The translations under genes and the position numbers were made by a program. This document shows positions 11,654 through 22,765 of a DNA stretch of 64,000 nt, one piece after another; the first letter of the stretch is position 1, and the number at the start of each line of letters is the position of its first letter. Source of the stretch: Stomorhina lunata (taxonomy: Eukaryota; Arthropoda; Insecta; Diptera; Rhiniidae); assembly GCA_933228675.1 (NCBI GenBank), contig OW121744.1:58175775-58239774 (forward strand), in the 5' to 3' direction. The notes beneath the pieces were generated by a model. The model was not told the DNA's origin. It saw only the letters and a program-made list of their open reading frames with translations, and ran no database searches.

Positions 11654-11903
11654 TACCCAGTAAAACTTTTCATTACCAAATAATGAGATAAGCAGCTAAA
11701 CTATTGAACACGAACTACTTACTCATTCGCTGTTTAAGTCATTACATTAACATGGGGATGTCATTGGAGGCAAGTACTTACCAATTGCAGAAAAGTAATG
11801 ACTTGGGAAAGCAATTTGGAAGCAACAACAACAACAGCAACAACTTTTTTGTTGTTGTTTTATTAAAAACATATGTTTTTAAACGAAATACAAAATTTTT
11901 TTA

Positions 11904-11974
11904 TGATCCCATGGGGGCTCGAACCCAGACCCTCCGACTGCTAGGCAGAGACTCTTCCACTGAGCTACTTCACA
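11904..11974 (-). other. tRNA-like segment
   Basis: Read on the minus strand it has a D-arm-like AGCTCAGTGGAAGAGT, a possible anticodon stem CTCTG/CGGAG with an oversized loop, and a T arm with box B GGGTTCGAGCCCC. The acceptor ends do not pair, so it is a tRNA relic or a tRNA-derived SINE head and not a functional gene. Confidence 0.6.
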
Positions 11975-12174
11975 TGTTGAAAACTTAGCAGTTTATAATT
12001 AATATAAACAATTTTTATTTTTAGATCCAAAATCATGTGAAAATAACTTTGGTTTTCCCTGCTTTTTTTTGCTTTGTTGTAATTTTTGGAAAAATATTTT
12101 TATACTATTTTTTGTAATTATTTTAAAACTTTTTTAAAATTATTTTAAAACTTAAACAATTTAAATCTTCTTTT

Positions 12175-12700
12175 TTGTATAAGTTTTTACATAAGATTGA
12201 CTCTTACTTACTTAAATATTACAACCTGTTAAGGTCAAAGTCCGAGTATATTTTAGAATTCCATGGATTTCGATCTTGTGCGAATATTCTCCAATTTTAT
12301 AGGCCAAGCTTTGAAAAATGTTCCTCTACTTGGTCTTTCTATCGAAATTTCGGACATCCTCCTCTAACATTAGGTAGTAGGACATTTCAATTCTAATTTT
12401 ATCCTCTTCATTGTATTTTTTTTTCCAAGAGAGGGTTACTAGCCCGTAATCCTAACCTATTTTTTATCGATCTTATAGGACAACTCTCGGAACATGTTAA
12501 CTCACAATATTAATGGGTGTTAAACTAGCTCTCCGGGTGATACCATGAGGAGCTGTGTGTCCACAGTTGAGATGTAGGATGACCCAGATAAGTTGGGCTT
12601 ACCAAGTTAAGACCAATTAGAATCGTGTTTGGTATTCAACATCCCCTACATAATCAAAATTGACTCATGATGGTATTTTTTCATTAACGTGAGTTAGTTT
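12175..12700. other. moderately GC-richer unclassified insert
   Basis: Base composition is more balanced than the surroundings. Phrases such as CTCTCCGGGTGATACCATG and AGTTGGGCTTACCAAGTTAA suggest the non-coding end of an older retroelement. No conserved reading frame could be followed. Its class is unknown. Confidence 0.3.
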
Positions 12701-12796
12701 TACAATTTTTTTTTACAGAAGATAATATTTAAGTTCTTAAAATTCAAAAATCATTTAAAAAGACTCTTTTAATAAAAAAAAAACTAAAAAAAATTG

Positions 12797-12860
12797 TTGC
12801 CCTAGGTGGAATTTGAACCGGGGCCATTCGCTTTAAATTACCATCTTAATTACAAATAAG
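12797..12860 (-). other. second tRNA-like segment
   Basis: On the minus strand, box-B-like GGTTCAAATTCCACC is followed by TAGGGCAAC. The 5' half is weakly preserved. It is a degenerate tRNA-like or SINE fragment near the right end of the 11656-12959 element. Confidence 0.4.
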
Positions 12861-13236
12861 TACTTCTGTAATAACTTATTATTTATTCGGATGGTATGTT
12901 GTAGTCGTTACAAGGCAACCAGTTATCAGAGTACTTGCCATTACCAAAGTTTTACTGGGTATGCAAACTATGTGTTGGTCGGACAAAATAAATAAAATAA
13001 TTCAAAATTAACTGAATATTTGTACAATGTCTTTCCTCTAAATTTATTTTAGTACTTTATAAAATAAAATATATAAAAACTTTAAAATTTGCCTCAAAAT
13101 GCTTATCATAAAGCTCCGAGCAAGGCTCGGTCAACCAGGTACTATACAATTGTATAAGCAAAAAGCATTGCGATAAAACACTACTGGATTCTGAAAAGTA
13201 TCTGTGAGTGTGCCGACAAAATGTATTTGTTTATAA

Positions 13237-14626
13237 CTACCCAATAAACCAAAAAATGATACTGTATCGATTATGATATAATATTTCAAGAGTTTTTAGA
13301 CTCATAAATTATAAGACTAAATGATATAATTGTAATATTATATTTTTTAAAAAATGTAATGAAAACTCGTTAAGAAAATTTTTGACTTAGAAATAAAAAT
13401 CAAAAATTTTCTGTAAAATTAATTGTGAGAATAAATTACAATCTATATACATGTGTGTATAATTATATGAAAATACCGCGGATTAAAATACAGTTGCAGT
13501 CATATTTGGTAAGAATATTAACATAATTATATCTTTTTGTCTATTCTTTAAAATATATAATATAAAACATTAGTTTTTTCAACAGATTTGGAAAGAGTTA
13601 TCTTAAGGCGTTTTACTTAGTCGATATTTATTTCGCATATTTAATTCATAAAGCGTGTATGTATTATTGTTATTTTATTTAATAATTCTGTAAATTAATA
13701 ATTCAATATGTTCTTTTTTAGATTTCGTGGAGCGATTAGTGTAGATTGCTGCTCAAAGTCGCATCTGATGTCGATTTATCAAAGAAGAGGTAAGAATATT
13801 CCCCCTTTTCTATATACATTATTGTAATCCTTTGATTAGTTTAAAATCTTAAATACAATTCGGTCAATTGATGACAATAATAGACCCTAAGTAAATGTCT
13901 CCTTTATTTTATACAACTGAACCACTGCACAACAATTTGTGTAACAATTAGTTCACATTTTATCGACTATACATTACGAATTATTTAACAACTCTGTATA
14001 CATCTTCCTTAATTCTTATTTTTTGCAGATAATCATCACCTTGCAGAAATCACAAATATAAGTGTAATAGATGTTCAACTTAAATTGAGAAAAAACTCAT
14101 ATTTTATTTTATAATATTAAATTTAATAAATAATAGCTGTGTTCCAGAACTACCAATACTGTACAATATTGTACAAGTTTTAATCAGAAACTACAGGAAA
14201 GTGTTCCTGTACTGAAAAAAATGACTTAATTGTAATTTCTGGTTAAAAATTGTACAATATTGTACAGTATTGGTAGTTCTGGAACACAGCTAATATAAAT
14301 ATAACACTTAAGAGCTTAAAATGCAGCATTTTCATTTTTATTGATATCATTTATGAATTATTATTAGTTATAATTAATGATATCATTACAATATCATTAT
14401 TTTTTGAAATCTCGGCATATATCGCGAAACTATCGTTCTGCCTCTTATAATCGATATCGTTAATGATATTATTTTTTTCAATAAATATAATATCATTATC
14501 GAGTGTACCTTTTGTTAGGAGACAGCTATTACTTTCGAGTCTAAAATGATATCATTCTCGGAATTGCTTGCCGAGTAAATGATATCGTTATGATATCATT
14601 ACGATATCGTTTGGTTTGTTGGGTAG
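13237..14626. mobile_element. TIR element with ATGATATCAT subterminal motifs, TAA duplication
   Basis: The left tip CTACCCAATAAACCAAA and the reverse-complemented right tip CTACCCAACAAACCAAA match at 16 of 17 bases. TAA sits directly outside both (13234-13236, 14627-14629). The inner flanks carry many GATAT[CA]AT / ATGATAT motifs, densest at 14340-14600. A 3-bp TWA duplication fits the PIF/Harbinger superfamily, but no transposase is seen. Several GT..AG-bounded stretches between 13480 and 14085 could be exons of a non-coding or decayed transcript. A hairpin MITE is nested at 14136-14290. Confidence 0.6.
14136..14290. mobile_element. 155-bp hairpin MITE
   Basis: The ends GCTGTGTTCCAGAACTACC and their inverse are perfect complements for over 35 bases, through CAATACTGTACAATATTGTA. 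TA lies on each side (14134-14135, 14291-14292). The loop is about 70 bp. The near-perfect stem indicates a young insertion. It has no coding capacity. Confidence 0.9.
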
Positions 14627-14999
14627 TAATAGCAAATGTATTCTTTGCCCTTTGTTGTTTAAATGAAGTCAATAAGAAGGCCAAAAGTCAGTTAATACCT
14701 TAATGTTTTATCTGTAGTAGAGTGTGACTAGAAAGAAATTCCAGGTAAGTTCTTAATCCTCATTTTATCCACTTAGGAGATCACAAAACCAAGCAAAGAA
14801 TAATTTTTTCAGTGCTGCCATTACTATTCCATGCTTTCCCGTCAAATAAGGGTGGCAAATTCGCTAGAAACCGCAAAAAAAAATCAATGTGATGTCCTTA
14901 GGACTAAGCGATTTTTCAAGTGTAGAATGAAGCATTCAAGTGCATAGGTTTTCTAAAACGGTGTAAATGATACTTCACTCTAACTGATCTCTTAAAAAT

Positions 15000-16100
15000 G
15001 TACACCACCTATATCAGAACAAACTACTACTTTGGAATATATTCTAACGATATCAGAGACTTTGTTGCCGAAACCTGAAGATTCTCAGGCAACATACTTC
15101 AATTAGTTAGATCACATGCATTCCTGATCACCAACTTCTTCCCGCAAAAGTTATTTCTGCCAGTTGCAATATAGGAAAATGCAAACCTAATGTCCACAAA
15201 CACTACTTCATCTATTCTCCTTCCGACATCCAATTTTCCTAGTTCCAACCAGGGATGCCAAATATGGTGCAATTGTACTTTGTTTGAAACATTTTATACC
15301 TGATTGGTACCGTGGTACTTCCGAGTCCGACTAGATACAATTTACAAATCATAATTTTTCACTCCAGAGCCAACAGCTGATCCCTATAACAACTTCGAAA
15401 CCTCAAACTGATTCATATGTGGCTAATCATATTAGATTCATATACAAATCATAAAAAATGGATCTGAGACCAACTTTTAGTATTCCGATTGCCTTATTAT
15501 TACTTTTTAAATTGATTTTAAAGTCTAGTCGCAAAAGCCATTTACATTGAAATAGGGTTAAGTCGGTCGATAATTTCAATTACTCGAAATTGAGACATTG
15601 GGTAATGACAGCCAAATTTTTTGGAATATCAAAGATTTTAATATAAAGATTCACTGTAAGTGACAGAATCCAAATTTGGTAGCACTGGTCTATATTTGAC
15701 CCTAGCTTTGTGTTCGTATGATGACAAAATTGAAAACAGATATTTCTCTAAGCATTACAAAATCTTCAACATTTACTGAAAATCGTTTTTTGTAGTTTAA
15801 GGTATCGGAGAATTAGACGAGCCTGACTAGTTTAATTATTTACTCGATTTTACAATTTTGCATCTAAATTGGATGATAGAAACACCTATAATGTAAGATT
15901 CTGTAAAATTATTTAATAGCAAATTTTTTTAGAACTTCAAGAAATATAACTTTTTACCAAATACTTTTTTTGTTTGTTTTCTGCACATTCCGATTATTTC
16001 GAAAAAATTTCCAATTTTAGTAACGTTTATAAGATACAAAGGAACAAAATAAGATTTAATTGTATAGTTTCGAATTTAATACCCATCAAATGACGCATTT
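15000..16100. other. no gene recognised; possible GTCGG-repeat scraps
   Basis: Phrases such as TTTTAGTATTCCGATTGCC (about 15476) and ATATTTGACCCTAGCTTTGT (about 15692) resemble parts of the GTCGG-type repeat seen at 35-38 kb and 44-45 kb, but they are short and diverged. Otherwise nothing is identified. Confidence 0.35.
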
Positions 16101-16107
16101 GTTAATA

Positions 16108-17294
16108 ATGGGTGTTTTTTTAGAGGTATAAAACTTCGAATTGAAATAAAACACAAGAAAATCGTTTTAATGTCCATCAATTTGGCTTTATTGGAAGGAT
16201 AATTTTATGCCATTAATGTTTAAATATGATTTCGGGCATGTGGCCGCCGCGGCTGGCTCGAATAAAGCCAATTCTACAGGTCCAATTTTCAACTACTTTT
16301 TCGAGCATATGGGGCCGTATGTTGGCAATAACGCCACGAATGTTGGCTTCCAAGTCCCCTAACGTTTCTGGTTTGTTGGCGTAGACGAGCTACTTCACAT
16401 ATCCCCAAAGAAAATAATCCAGTGGTGTCAAATCGCACGATCTTGGTGGCCAATTGACAGGTCCATTCCGCGAAATTATGCGCTCATCGAATGTTTCCTT
16501 CAATAAATCAATTGGGACGTGCGCTGTGTGGCATGTAGCGCCGTCTTGTTGGAACCACAACTCATCCACATTCATGCCATCCAATTGGGCAACAAAATAG
16601 TCGGTTATCATGGCTCTATACCGGTCTCCATTTATGGTAACAGACTCTCCAGCATTATTTCGGAAGAAGTATTGCCCAATGACTCCACCAGCCCATAGAG
16701 CACACCAAACAGTCAGTTTTTGTGGATGTAATGGCGTCTCAAGGATCTCATGTGGATTCTCTTCACTCCAAATGCGGCAATTTTGCTTGTTGACGTAGCC
16801 ATTCAACCAAAAATGAGCCTTATCACTGAACAAAATTTTGCGATGAAAATCAGCATCGATCCATCCATAAAGTTGATGGACAAAGCTCCAATTGCTGTGC
16901 ACGTTGGCGAATCGATTCATTCGGGTCCTCTTCAACACTTTGCTCTACAGCGGCAATTGTTTCTTCGGTGCGCACTGTTCGACGTCGCTGCGGATGCGTA
17001 TTATCACATAGAGTAAACGTAGTGCGAAAACGATCCATGGTTAACCGAATTAATTGCTCTGATGGACGATTATGTCGACCATAAAATGGACGGAGCTTGC
17101 GGTAAACTTCGCGAACTGAACCATTATTTTCGAAATAAATTTGCACGATTTGCAAGCGTTGTTCTTTTGTCAACCTGTTCATGATGAAATGGCAAACCAA
17201 ACTAAATATTAATCACTTGACAGCTGACAAAATGGCCGCCAGTTAAAAAAGTGATGCCAACTTAAAGTTCTATACCTCAATAAAAAACACCCGA
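16108..17294 (-). mobile_element. DDxD Tc1/mariner-like element, copy 1 (broken)
   Basis: TIR tips GGGTGTTTTTT..GAGGTATA occur at both ends, with TA outside (16106-16107, 17295-17296). The transposase reads on the minus strand from MNRLTKEQRLQIVQIYF near 17182 to MPEIIFKH near 16207. About 117 bp are missing between STLW and DADFHRK, and the reading frame shifts at the junction. A TAG stop replaces a serine codon near 16390. The first catalytic region reads FSDKAHFWLNG, with lysine where the other copies have glutamate or valine. Family: IS630-Tc1-mariner. This copy cannot encode a full enzyme. Confidence 0.93.
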
Positions 17295-17849
17295 TACAAT
17301 ATATTTTATACAAAATGTGGTACCTTCCTGGTCTTAAATGTACATTTGGTTTCCACACTTTACACAAAATCTAGAAAGCAATTTTCCATCCCTGGTTCCA
17401 ATACAGAAGTAAAGAGTGGATTAGTTTAACTTAGCGTGAGGCTGCCTTAACGGAACGTGACAGCTGTTCGTTTCTATTGTGTGTAAAGCAGTTAGAACAG
17501 TGAATTCTGCTGTCACTTAACCTTAACGTCTGAATCTGTTAAAAATGGAAAATCCTTAAGTTCTTAAGTGACAGTAATTAAGAGTGTTGTCAATATGTTG
17601 ATATGGAAAGACGCTTAAATGAAAAATACTTTGTAAAAGCGCAAAATATTTGTAGTTCTGTAATTATACTGAAATCATGTCAGAATTCGCATGAACAAAG
17701 TTTGTAGTTAATTTTTTATACAATATTTTCCCAAAATTATCTGCTTTCTATACGATTTCAAAAATTTTTTAACAAAAAAAAAATATTATTTTATGTTCTG
17801 TAAAGAGTCGAACTTTTGATAGCCGAAAAGGTATTGCCAATAGTCCTGT

Positions 17850-18060
17850 AACAAGTTGTCATTTGACACTGTGGATCTATTTTCTATTGGGAACTGTTAA
17901 AAAGGAGTGTTATCCTGACAAACCTGAGACACTTGACCATTTTAAGACCAAAATTTGTGATTTCATTGTTGAGATACTGCCACATACACTCGAAAATTAG
18001 TCAGATTGGATGAGTGTAAGGTAAGGACCGCCATGTCATAAATATGAATAAACTAATATT
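17850..18060 (+). pseudogene. C-terminal fragment of a Tc1/mariner-superfamily transposase
   Basis: One frame reads CYPDKPETLDHFKTKICDFI followed by VEILPHTLEN, matching the VYANKPETLGDLEANIRGVI plus ANIRPHMLEK region of the DDxD transposase in this window, but clearly diverged. Stops follow. It is a relic of a related family with no catalytic core left. Confidence 0.6.
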
Positions 18061-18316
18061 CTATTTCTAACCAGTAAAGTTTTACTTTAAAACTAAAAAG
18101 AAATATGGCGAAATTTTAAAGTTTTATAGAATTTTAATTTCAATATAAAATACATATGTCTTTTCGGCAGAGCCCGAAATTGCTCTATTAACGTTGTTTT
18201 TTAATAAATATAAAATTCGAAAAAGCCGCTGTTAAAGAAAGATCTAAAATCGCTGTAATCATATCAGCTGTTTAAATAAAAAAGTAAAATTCGAAATAAA
18301 TTTAATAAATAGAAAT

Positions 18317-18442
18317 ATGAACGACGAAATACCAATTTTATTAGTACAGGCAAATGATTGCCTGTGCAAAAAATGTAACGCCGGCTACATATTAGCAGAC
18401 TCTTCAAGCGGCAAATTTTTTGTTTTGATTGTTTATGTCTAA
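18317..18442 (+). CDS. small ORF of unknown function (41 residues)
   Basis: ATG at 18317 opens a frame beginning MNDEIPILLVQAND and ending FFVLIVYV before TAA. It contains a CLCKKC pair of cysteines and lies just left of the hAT at 18455. It may be the first exon of an old transposon gene of the surrounding inverted-repeat element. No downstream exon was found and no family is recognised. Confidence 0.25.
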   Translation: MNDEIPILLVQANDCLCKKCNAGYILADSSSGKFFVLIVYV

Positions 18443-18454
18443 ATCATATGGCAC

Positions 18455-20264
18455 TAGGGTTGCCAGACACAAACCCGGAAAAAGCTGGACATAAGGCAAA
18501 AAAAGCTTGGCAACCCAAAAATTAGCTGGACATTAATAAATTTTGCAAATTGTTAGTAATTGTAAGTGAAAGTGGACAAGATAACATGCCCGAACAAATC
18601 AAAATGAGGTTAGAATTACAATAACTGAAAAGTAATAAATCTGCGGGTGCCGATGGTTTGTCGGCAGAGCTTTTTAAGGCAGGAGGTGGGAGTTGATAAT
18701 CATTTATGTCCCAGCTTATAAAAACCATATAGTTAGAAGAACGTATGCCGCACGATTGGAGCCTCAGTGTTCTTTGTTCAGTCCACAAACAAATTAGATA
18801 AAACTGTATGCGCCAATTATAAGGCTATAAGTCTCCTTTCAATTGCATATAAGATAATATCGACCATATTGTGTGAAAGGTAAAAGTCCAAAGTTAACGA
18901 AATAATTGGAACCTAATAATGTGGCTTTAGACCGGGTAAATCTACGACTGGCCAGATCTTCACGCTACATCAAATCCTGGAGAAAACACAAGAGAAACAA
19001 ATTGATACATATCATCCATCTCTTTGTTTACTACAAAGCTGCTTTTGACAGCCCGATACGATCGCTGGTGTTTAATGCAATATCTGAGTTTGGCAACCCT
19101 AGGAAGTTAATGAGACTATGCAGGTTGACATAAACGGATACAACCTCAACAGTTAAAATAAGTTAGAGCTTCTCGGAGTCCTTCATAAATAAACGTGGAT
19201 TCAGACAAGGCAATAGTTTGTCATGCAATCTCTTCAATATTGTGTTAACTGAAATCGTACCTCGCACAGTGCACGAGGTAGCTGCCGCCTTTTCACGTAT
19301 CGAAAAGAAATCTAATAAAATGGGTCTAGTTGTCAATGAATCAAAAATAAAACTGGTGGTTTCTACAAACAGAAAGTTCACAAGGGTTGGACCACATGTG
19401 ATCGTTGAGAACTAAAACTTCGAAGTTGTAAAATAATTTGTTTACAACATAAATAATGATATAAGTTTCGAAATTAAACGTAGAATCATGCTTGCCAACA
19501 GATGCTATTTCGGCCTAAGCAGGCAGCTAAGAAATAAAGCTCTTTCTGTTAGAACTAAAGACGCGCTCTATAAAACGCTTTTACTATCCGTATTATTATA
19601 TGGTGCTGAATCATGGGCACTTGAACAAACAGATGAAGCTATTCTTTGAGTTTTTGAGAGACAGATTCTACGAAAAATCGTTGGACCAGTTTGCATCAAC
19701 AATGAATATCGACATCGAATAAACCATGAATATCGACATAGTTAAACGCATCAAACAGCAGCGGCTGCGTTCGCTAGGACATGTTGTGCGAATGGATAAA
19801 AATACTCCTGCAAGAAAAGTATTCAAAAACGATCCAGAATGAACTCATAAAAGAGGACGTACGAAAATTCGATGCAGAGGCCAAGTAGAAGTTGAGAAAA
19901 ATCTTTTAAAGCTTGATCTACGAAATTGAAAAATTAGAATTCTAAAATATGCTCGACCTTTGGCTTCAACAGGTTGTAGGCTATTTAAGTAAATTAAATA
20001 CAATGGGAAAATTTGATAGAGGGTAATTTTATTACAAAATTAACTTGATCAAGTAATCAATTAATCAAGGCATAAATCACTTAGTAAAAAAGAGAAAAAT
20101 ACACTTTTGCATTAATTATCATAAAGATAGTTTTTCTTTCAAAATATAAAAAAAAAAATCAATTCTTCACCTTTTAGCTGGACAAATTAAATTTTAGCTT
20201 GACACTGGACAAGCACTAAAAAATCTGGACAATCCAGTCGAATCCAGCCTGACTGGCAACCCTA
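18455..20264. mobile_element. hAT element with LINE fragments inside
   Basis: The left tip TAGGGTTGCCAG and right tip CTGGCAACCCTA are exact inverted repeats. Both are flanked by the same 8-bp duplication TATGGCAC (18447-18454, 20265-20272), which is diagnostic of hAT. The motif GCTGGACA or its variants recurs next to both tips (about 18484, 18530, 20175, 20225). No hAT transposase is seen; the interior is LINE-derived. Confidence 0.9.
18600..20000 (+). pseudogene. LINE reverse-transcriptase relic
   Basis: Broken frames give LKSNKSAGADGLSAELFKAGG (finger/palm start), then CANYKAISLLSIAYKI-like text, FRPGKS (about 18930), a YKAAFDSPIRSLVF palm segment (about 19035), RGFRQGN (about 19195), AAFSRIEKKSNKMGLVVN (about 19290) and the thumb/C-terminal KRIKQQRLRSLGHVVRMDK (about 19745-19800). 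The YADD segment is absent, apparently deleted, and several stops interrupt. Family: non-LTR retrotransposon; the clade is not resolved. It lies between the two tips of the hAT at 18455-20264. Confidence 0.85.
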
Positions 20265-20371
20265 TATGGCACGTCTTAAGTTGTTAAGTTGTTCAATAAC
20301 TGTTTAAAAGTCAGACGTTAAGTTGGTCGTTAAGGCAGCCCCACGCTAAGTTTAACTAATCCACCCTTTAA

Positions 20372-20633
20372 GGGTGGATTCTGCTATGATTTCATTATAA
20401 TTACAGAACTACAAATATTTTTAGTTTTCATTTAAGCGTCTTTCCATACAAACATATTGACAACACTCTTAATTACTGTCACTTAAGAACTTAAGGTTTT
20501 TCTATTTTTAAAAGATTCAGACGTTAAGGTAAACTGACAGCAGAATTCACTAACTGCTTTACACACAGTAGAAACGATCAGCTGTGAAGTTCCGTTAAGG
20601 CAGCCTCACGCTAAGTTCAACTAATCCATCCTT
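20372..20633 (-). repeat. extra arm of the 17411-type inverted repeat
   Basis: This is the reverse complement of 17411-17695, starting directly after the right tip of that element (a CACCCTTT / AAGGGTGG junction). It ends with GCCTCACGCTAAGTTCAACT near 20608. Three ends of one family in tandem imply either an insertion into a sister copy or a rearranged foldback element. Confidence 0.75.
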
Positions 20634-20852
20634 AAGGGTCATTCCCTTAGTGTTGGTCCTAATTAGAAAAGAGAAGACAGTATAAGAAAAAGTGTGGTAA
20701 ATATGCAAAAATTTATGTTCTAAAATAAAACCGCTAAATTACGTCGGAAAAAAATGTAGAAATCCCGCTAACAGCTAAAACATATTTTTCCTCGCTAAAG
20801 GCTCTTGAAAAATGTTAGATTTGACGGGAAAATAGCCAAAATGGCAACATTG

Positions 20853-22590
20853 AATATGTTGAAGAGCTTCTAGAGTCTGAAGAGTATCTAGAAGAGACAT
20901 ACTTACCGAGATTTTTTCTTATACTCTTGACTTACCACAATTTTATTATTTTTATTTGAAAAAAATCTCGACCAACTTAAATAAAATCACTTTAAATATT
21001 TTATATATTTTTATTATATTTTTAATTTATTAAGAGATAAATAGTTAGATTTTTGTTTTCAAATATTTTTTAACATCAATACAATTTTCAATTGAACTCT
21101 ACAATAATTTAATAAAAATGTTTTAAATACATGCCCTACGTACAATAAATTTCAGTACAGATTCTTAATATTTTCAAGTAACCAACAATTCTAAGTATTT
21201 AGATACATTCATTCATCCGATAACGTTTCAATTGAAAATTGCGATAAAATGATGTGTCATATGATTCAGTTTTAGTATTTGACTTGACTTGACTTGATTT
21301 GAATTATTATTTTACAAAAAAGATTTTGTTTTTTGCTTAAACTAATAAATAATTACAATTATGCTTAAGTTTTTTGTATTTTTAATTTTTGTATCCTTTA
21401 GATAAAAGTTTTTAGTTTTAACGAAATTTACAAATTTTGTAGACTTTAGATTAATTTTTTTTAATATTATATTTTTTTGTTTAATTCAGTTTTTGTTGCT
21501 TAAATTTTTAAGAATTTTGGTGTTTAAGATAGAATTTTAGTTTCATTTGAAATAACGTGAGTTTTTATATTAGAATTTAAATTTTATTTTAGTTTTTTTT
21601 TTAATTTATTTTAGATTTTTAATTTTTTAGTTTTATAAAGATTAAATTTTAAATTTGGTTATAATAAATATTTAAAATACAAAATAAAATAATAAATTAA
21701 GAGAAATAATAAAAGAAGAAAAATTCATTTTAATGCCAATTGGCTAAAGGTACTTAAGTAGTATTTCATTTCATTTTATTTAATTTTATTTCCTTTTATT
21801 TTTAATGTTTTTATTTAATTAATTACAAGATTTTTTTTTATAAGATTTCAAAAGATTCTTTTGTTTTTTTTTAATGCCATGAGAAGGCAGTTTATTTTGT
21901 TGAACCGTGTTAAAGAGAGATATTTAAAGAGAATGTGTTTAAGAGATTAAAAGACAACATTCTACCGGAAGTTTAATGTTAAATTATTCTATTTCCTTTT
22001 TGTGTTTGTGTGTAAGAGAAAGTTTATGTTTGTGTAATCAAGAAATTCGTTGGTGCTTTAATTTTTTTTTGTTTATAATTCTAAAAGTGTAAACTTTATA
22101 AATATTTAAAAATAATAAAATAATTAATTTGGAGGGAATAAAATAAATTGTTCTACAGCTCTAAGATTTATGTATTTTACAGAATGAAAAGTATTGAAAT
22201 ATTTAATTATATGTTTTTAATTATATGAATTTGCTCATTAGAATTTTCCAGGATTTTTAAATGCACGAGTTCTTTATAATTTTTGATAGAATAAAATGGA
22301 ATACGTTTTATAAAGAGAAAACAAAGTTGGTACATTTTGTTGTGGATATCTCATGTACATAAAGAAATTCTCATTTTTAAACAAATTTTTTTAATTCAAA
22401 TTAAAATTTCTTATTAACAAATAGAAAATGTACATTTTCAATTTAAAATGGAAGTTTCAAACACTAACCAGCAAATCTTTCGTAATGGGATTATTTTGCC
22501 CATATACATATAAAGACTTTATATAATTCTGTATTTAATTATTAAATTCGGCTGAATTTCATAATAAAATTTCGAAATTTTTCCATAATT
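20853..22590. other. AT-rich, gene-free stretch
   Basis: Mainly T-rich low-complexity DNA on the plus strand, with TTTTAGTTTTTAT phrases. There is no open frame or repeat family I recognise. A GTCGG-repeat scrap (ATATAAGTCCAAATGACGGAA) sits at about 22615-22637. Confidence 0.5.
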
Positions 22591-22765
22591 AAAACCATTG
22601 ACTCCAGTAAATTTCATATAAGTCCAAATGACGGAAACAGCTTAAATATATAAGTTCTAAGAATAAAATGCTGCTATTCGAGACTATTTTCAACAGAGTA
22701 TGAACTGGACTATTATAATTTTGTGTAATCTTAGCCAAAATTGTTATAAAAAATACCATCACTAG

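Larger units (their letters stand above)
11656..12959. mobile_element. TIR element (CCCAGTAAAACTTT), TA-flanked
   Basis: The left end is CCCAGTAAAACTTT and the right end, reverse-complemented, is identical for 14 bases, each flanked by TA (11654-11655, 12960-12961). No transposase is recognised over the 1304 bp. Two tRNA-like stretches lie inside, one near each end and both on the minus strand. TA flanks suggest a Tc1/mariner-type non-autonomous element. Confidence 0.6.
17411..20371. repeat. long inverted-repeat element with about 40-bp matching tips
   Basis: The left tip AGTGGATTAGTTTAACTTAG is mirrored at the right end by CTAAGTTTAACTAATCCACC, continuing through GGCTGCCTTAACG. The left 285 bp (17411-17695) are also present, inverted, at 20372-20633. 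The hAT at 18455-20264 lies inside. The family is not known. Confidence 0.6.
14810..20852. mobile_element. candidate hAT element swollen by nested insertions
   Basis: The left tip is CAGTGCTGCCATT and the reverse-complemented right tip CAATGTTGCCATT. Both are followed within about 30 bp by TTTCCCGTCAAAT. The flanks AATTTTTT and AATATGTT agree at six of eight bases, a weak 8-bp duplication. Inside lie the DDxD copy (16108-17294), an inverted repeat and a second hAT. Short GCTAAA/CCGC phrases recur near both tips. The call rests on tips only. Confidence 0.45.

Noticed and set aside
11704..11988. 94-residue plus-strand frame containing a GARTQTLRLL-like end
   Set aside because: It runs across the antisense of a tRNA-like segment and a poly-asparagine stretch; a chance frame.
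12175..12700. Possible LTR or LINE 3' end
   Set aside because: No paired LTR, primer-binding site, polypurine tract or reading frame was found, so it was left unclassified.
16610..17016. Frames antisense to the DDxD transposase (also at 36249-36839 and 57857-58447)
   Set aside because: They are mirror frames of the transposase and recur only because the element recurs.
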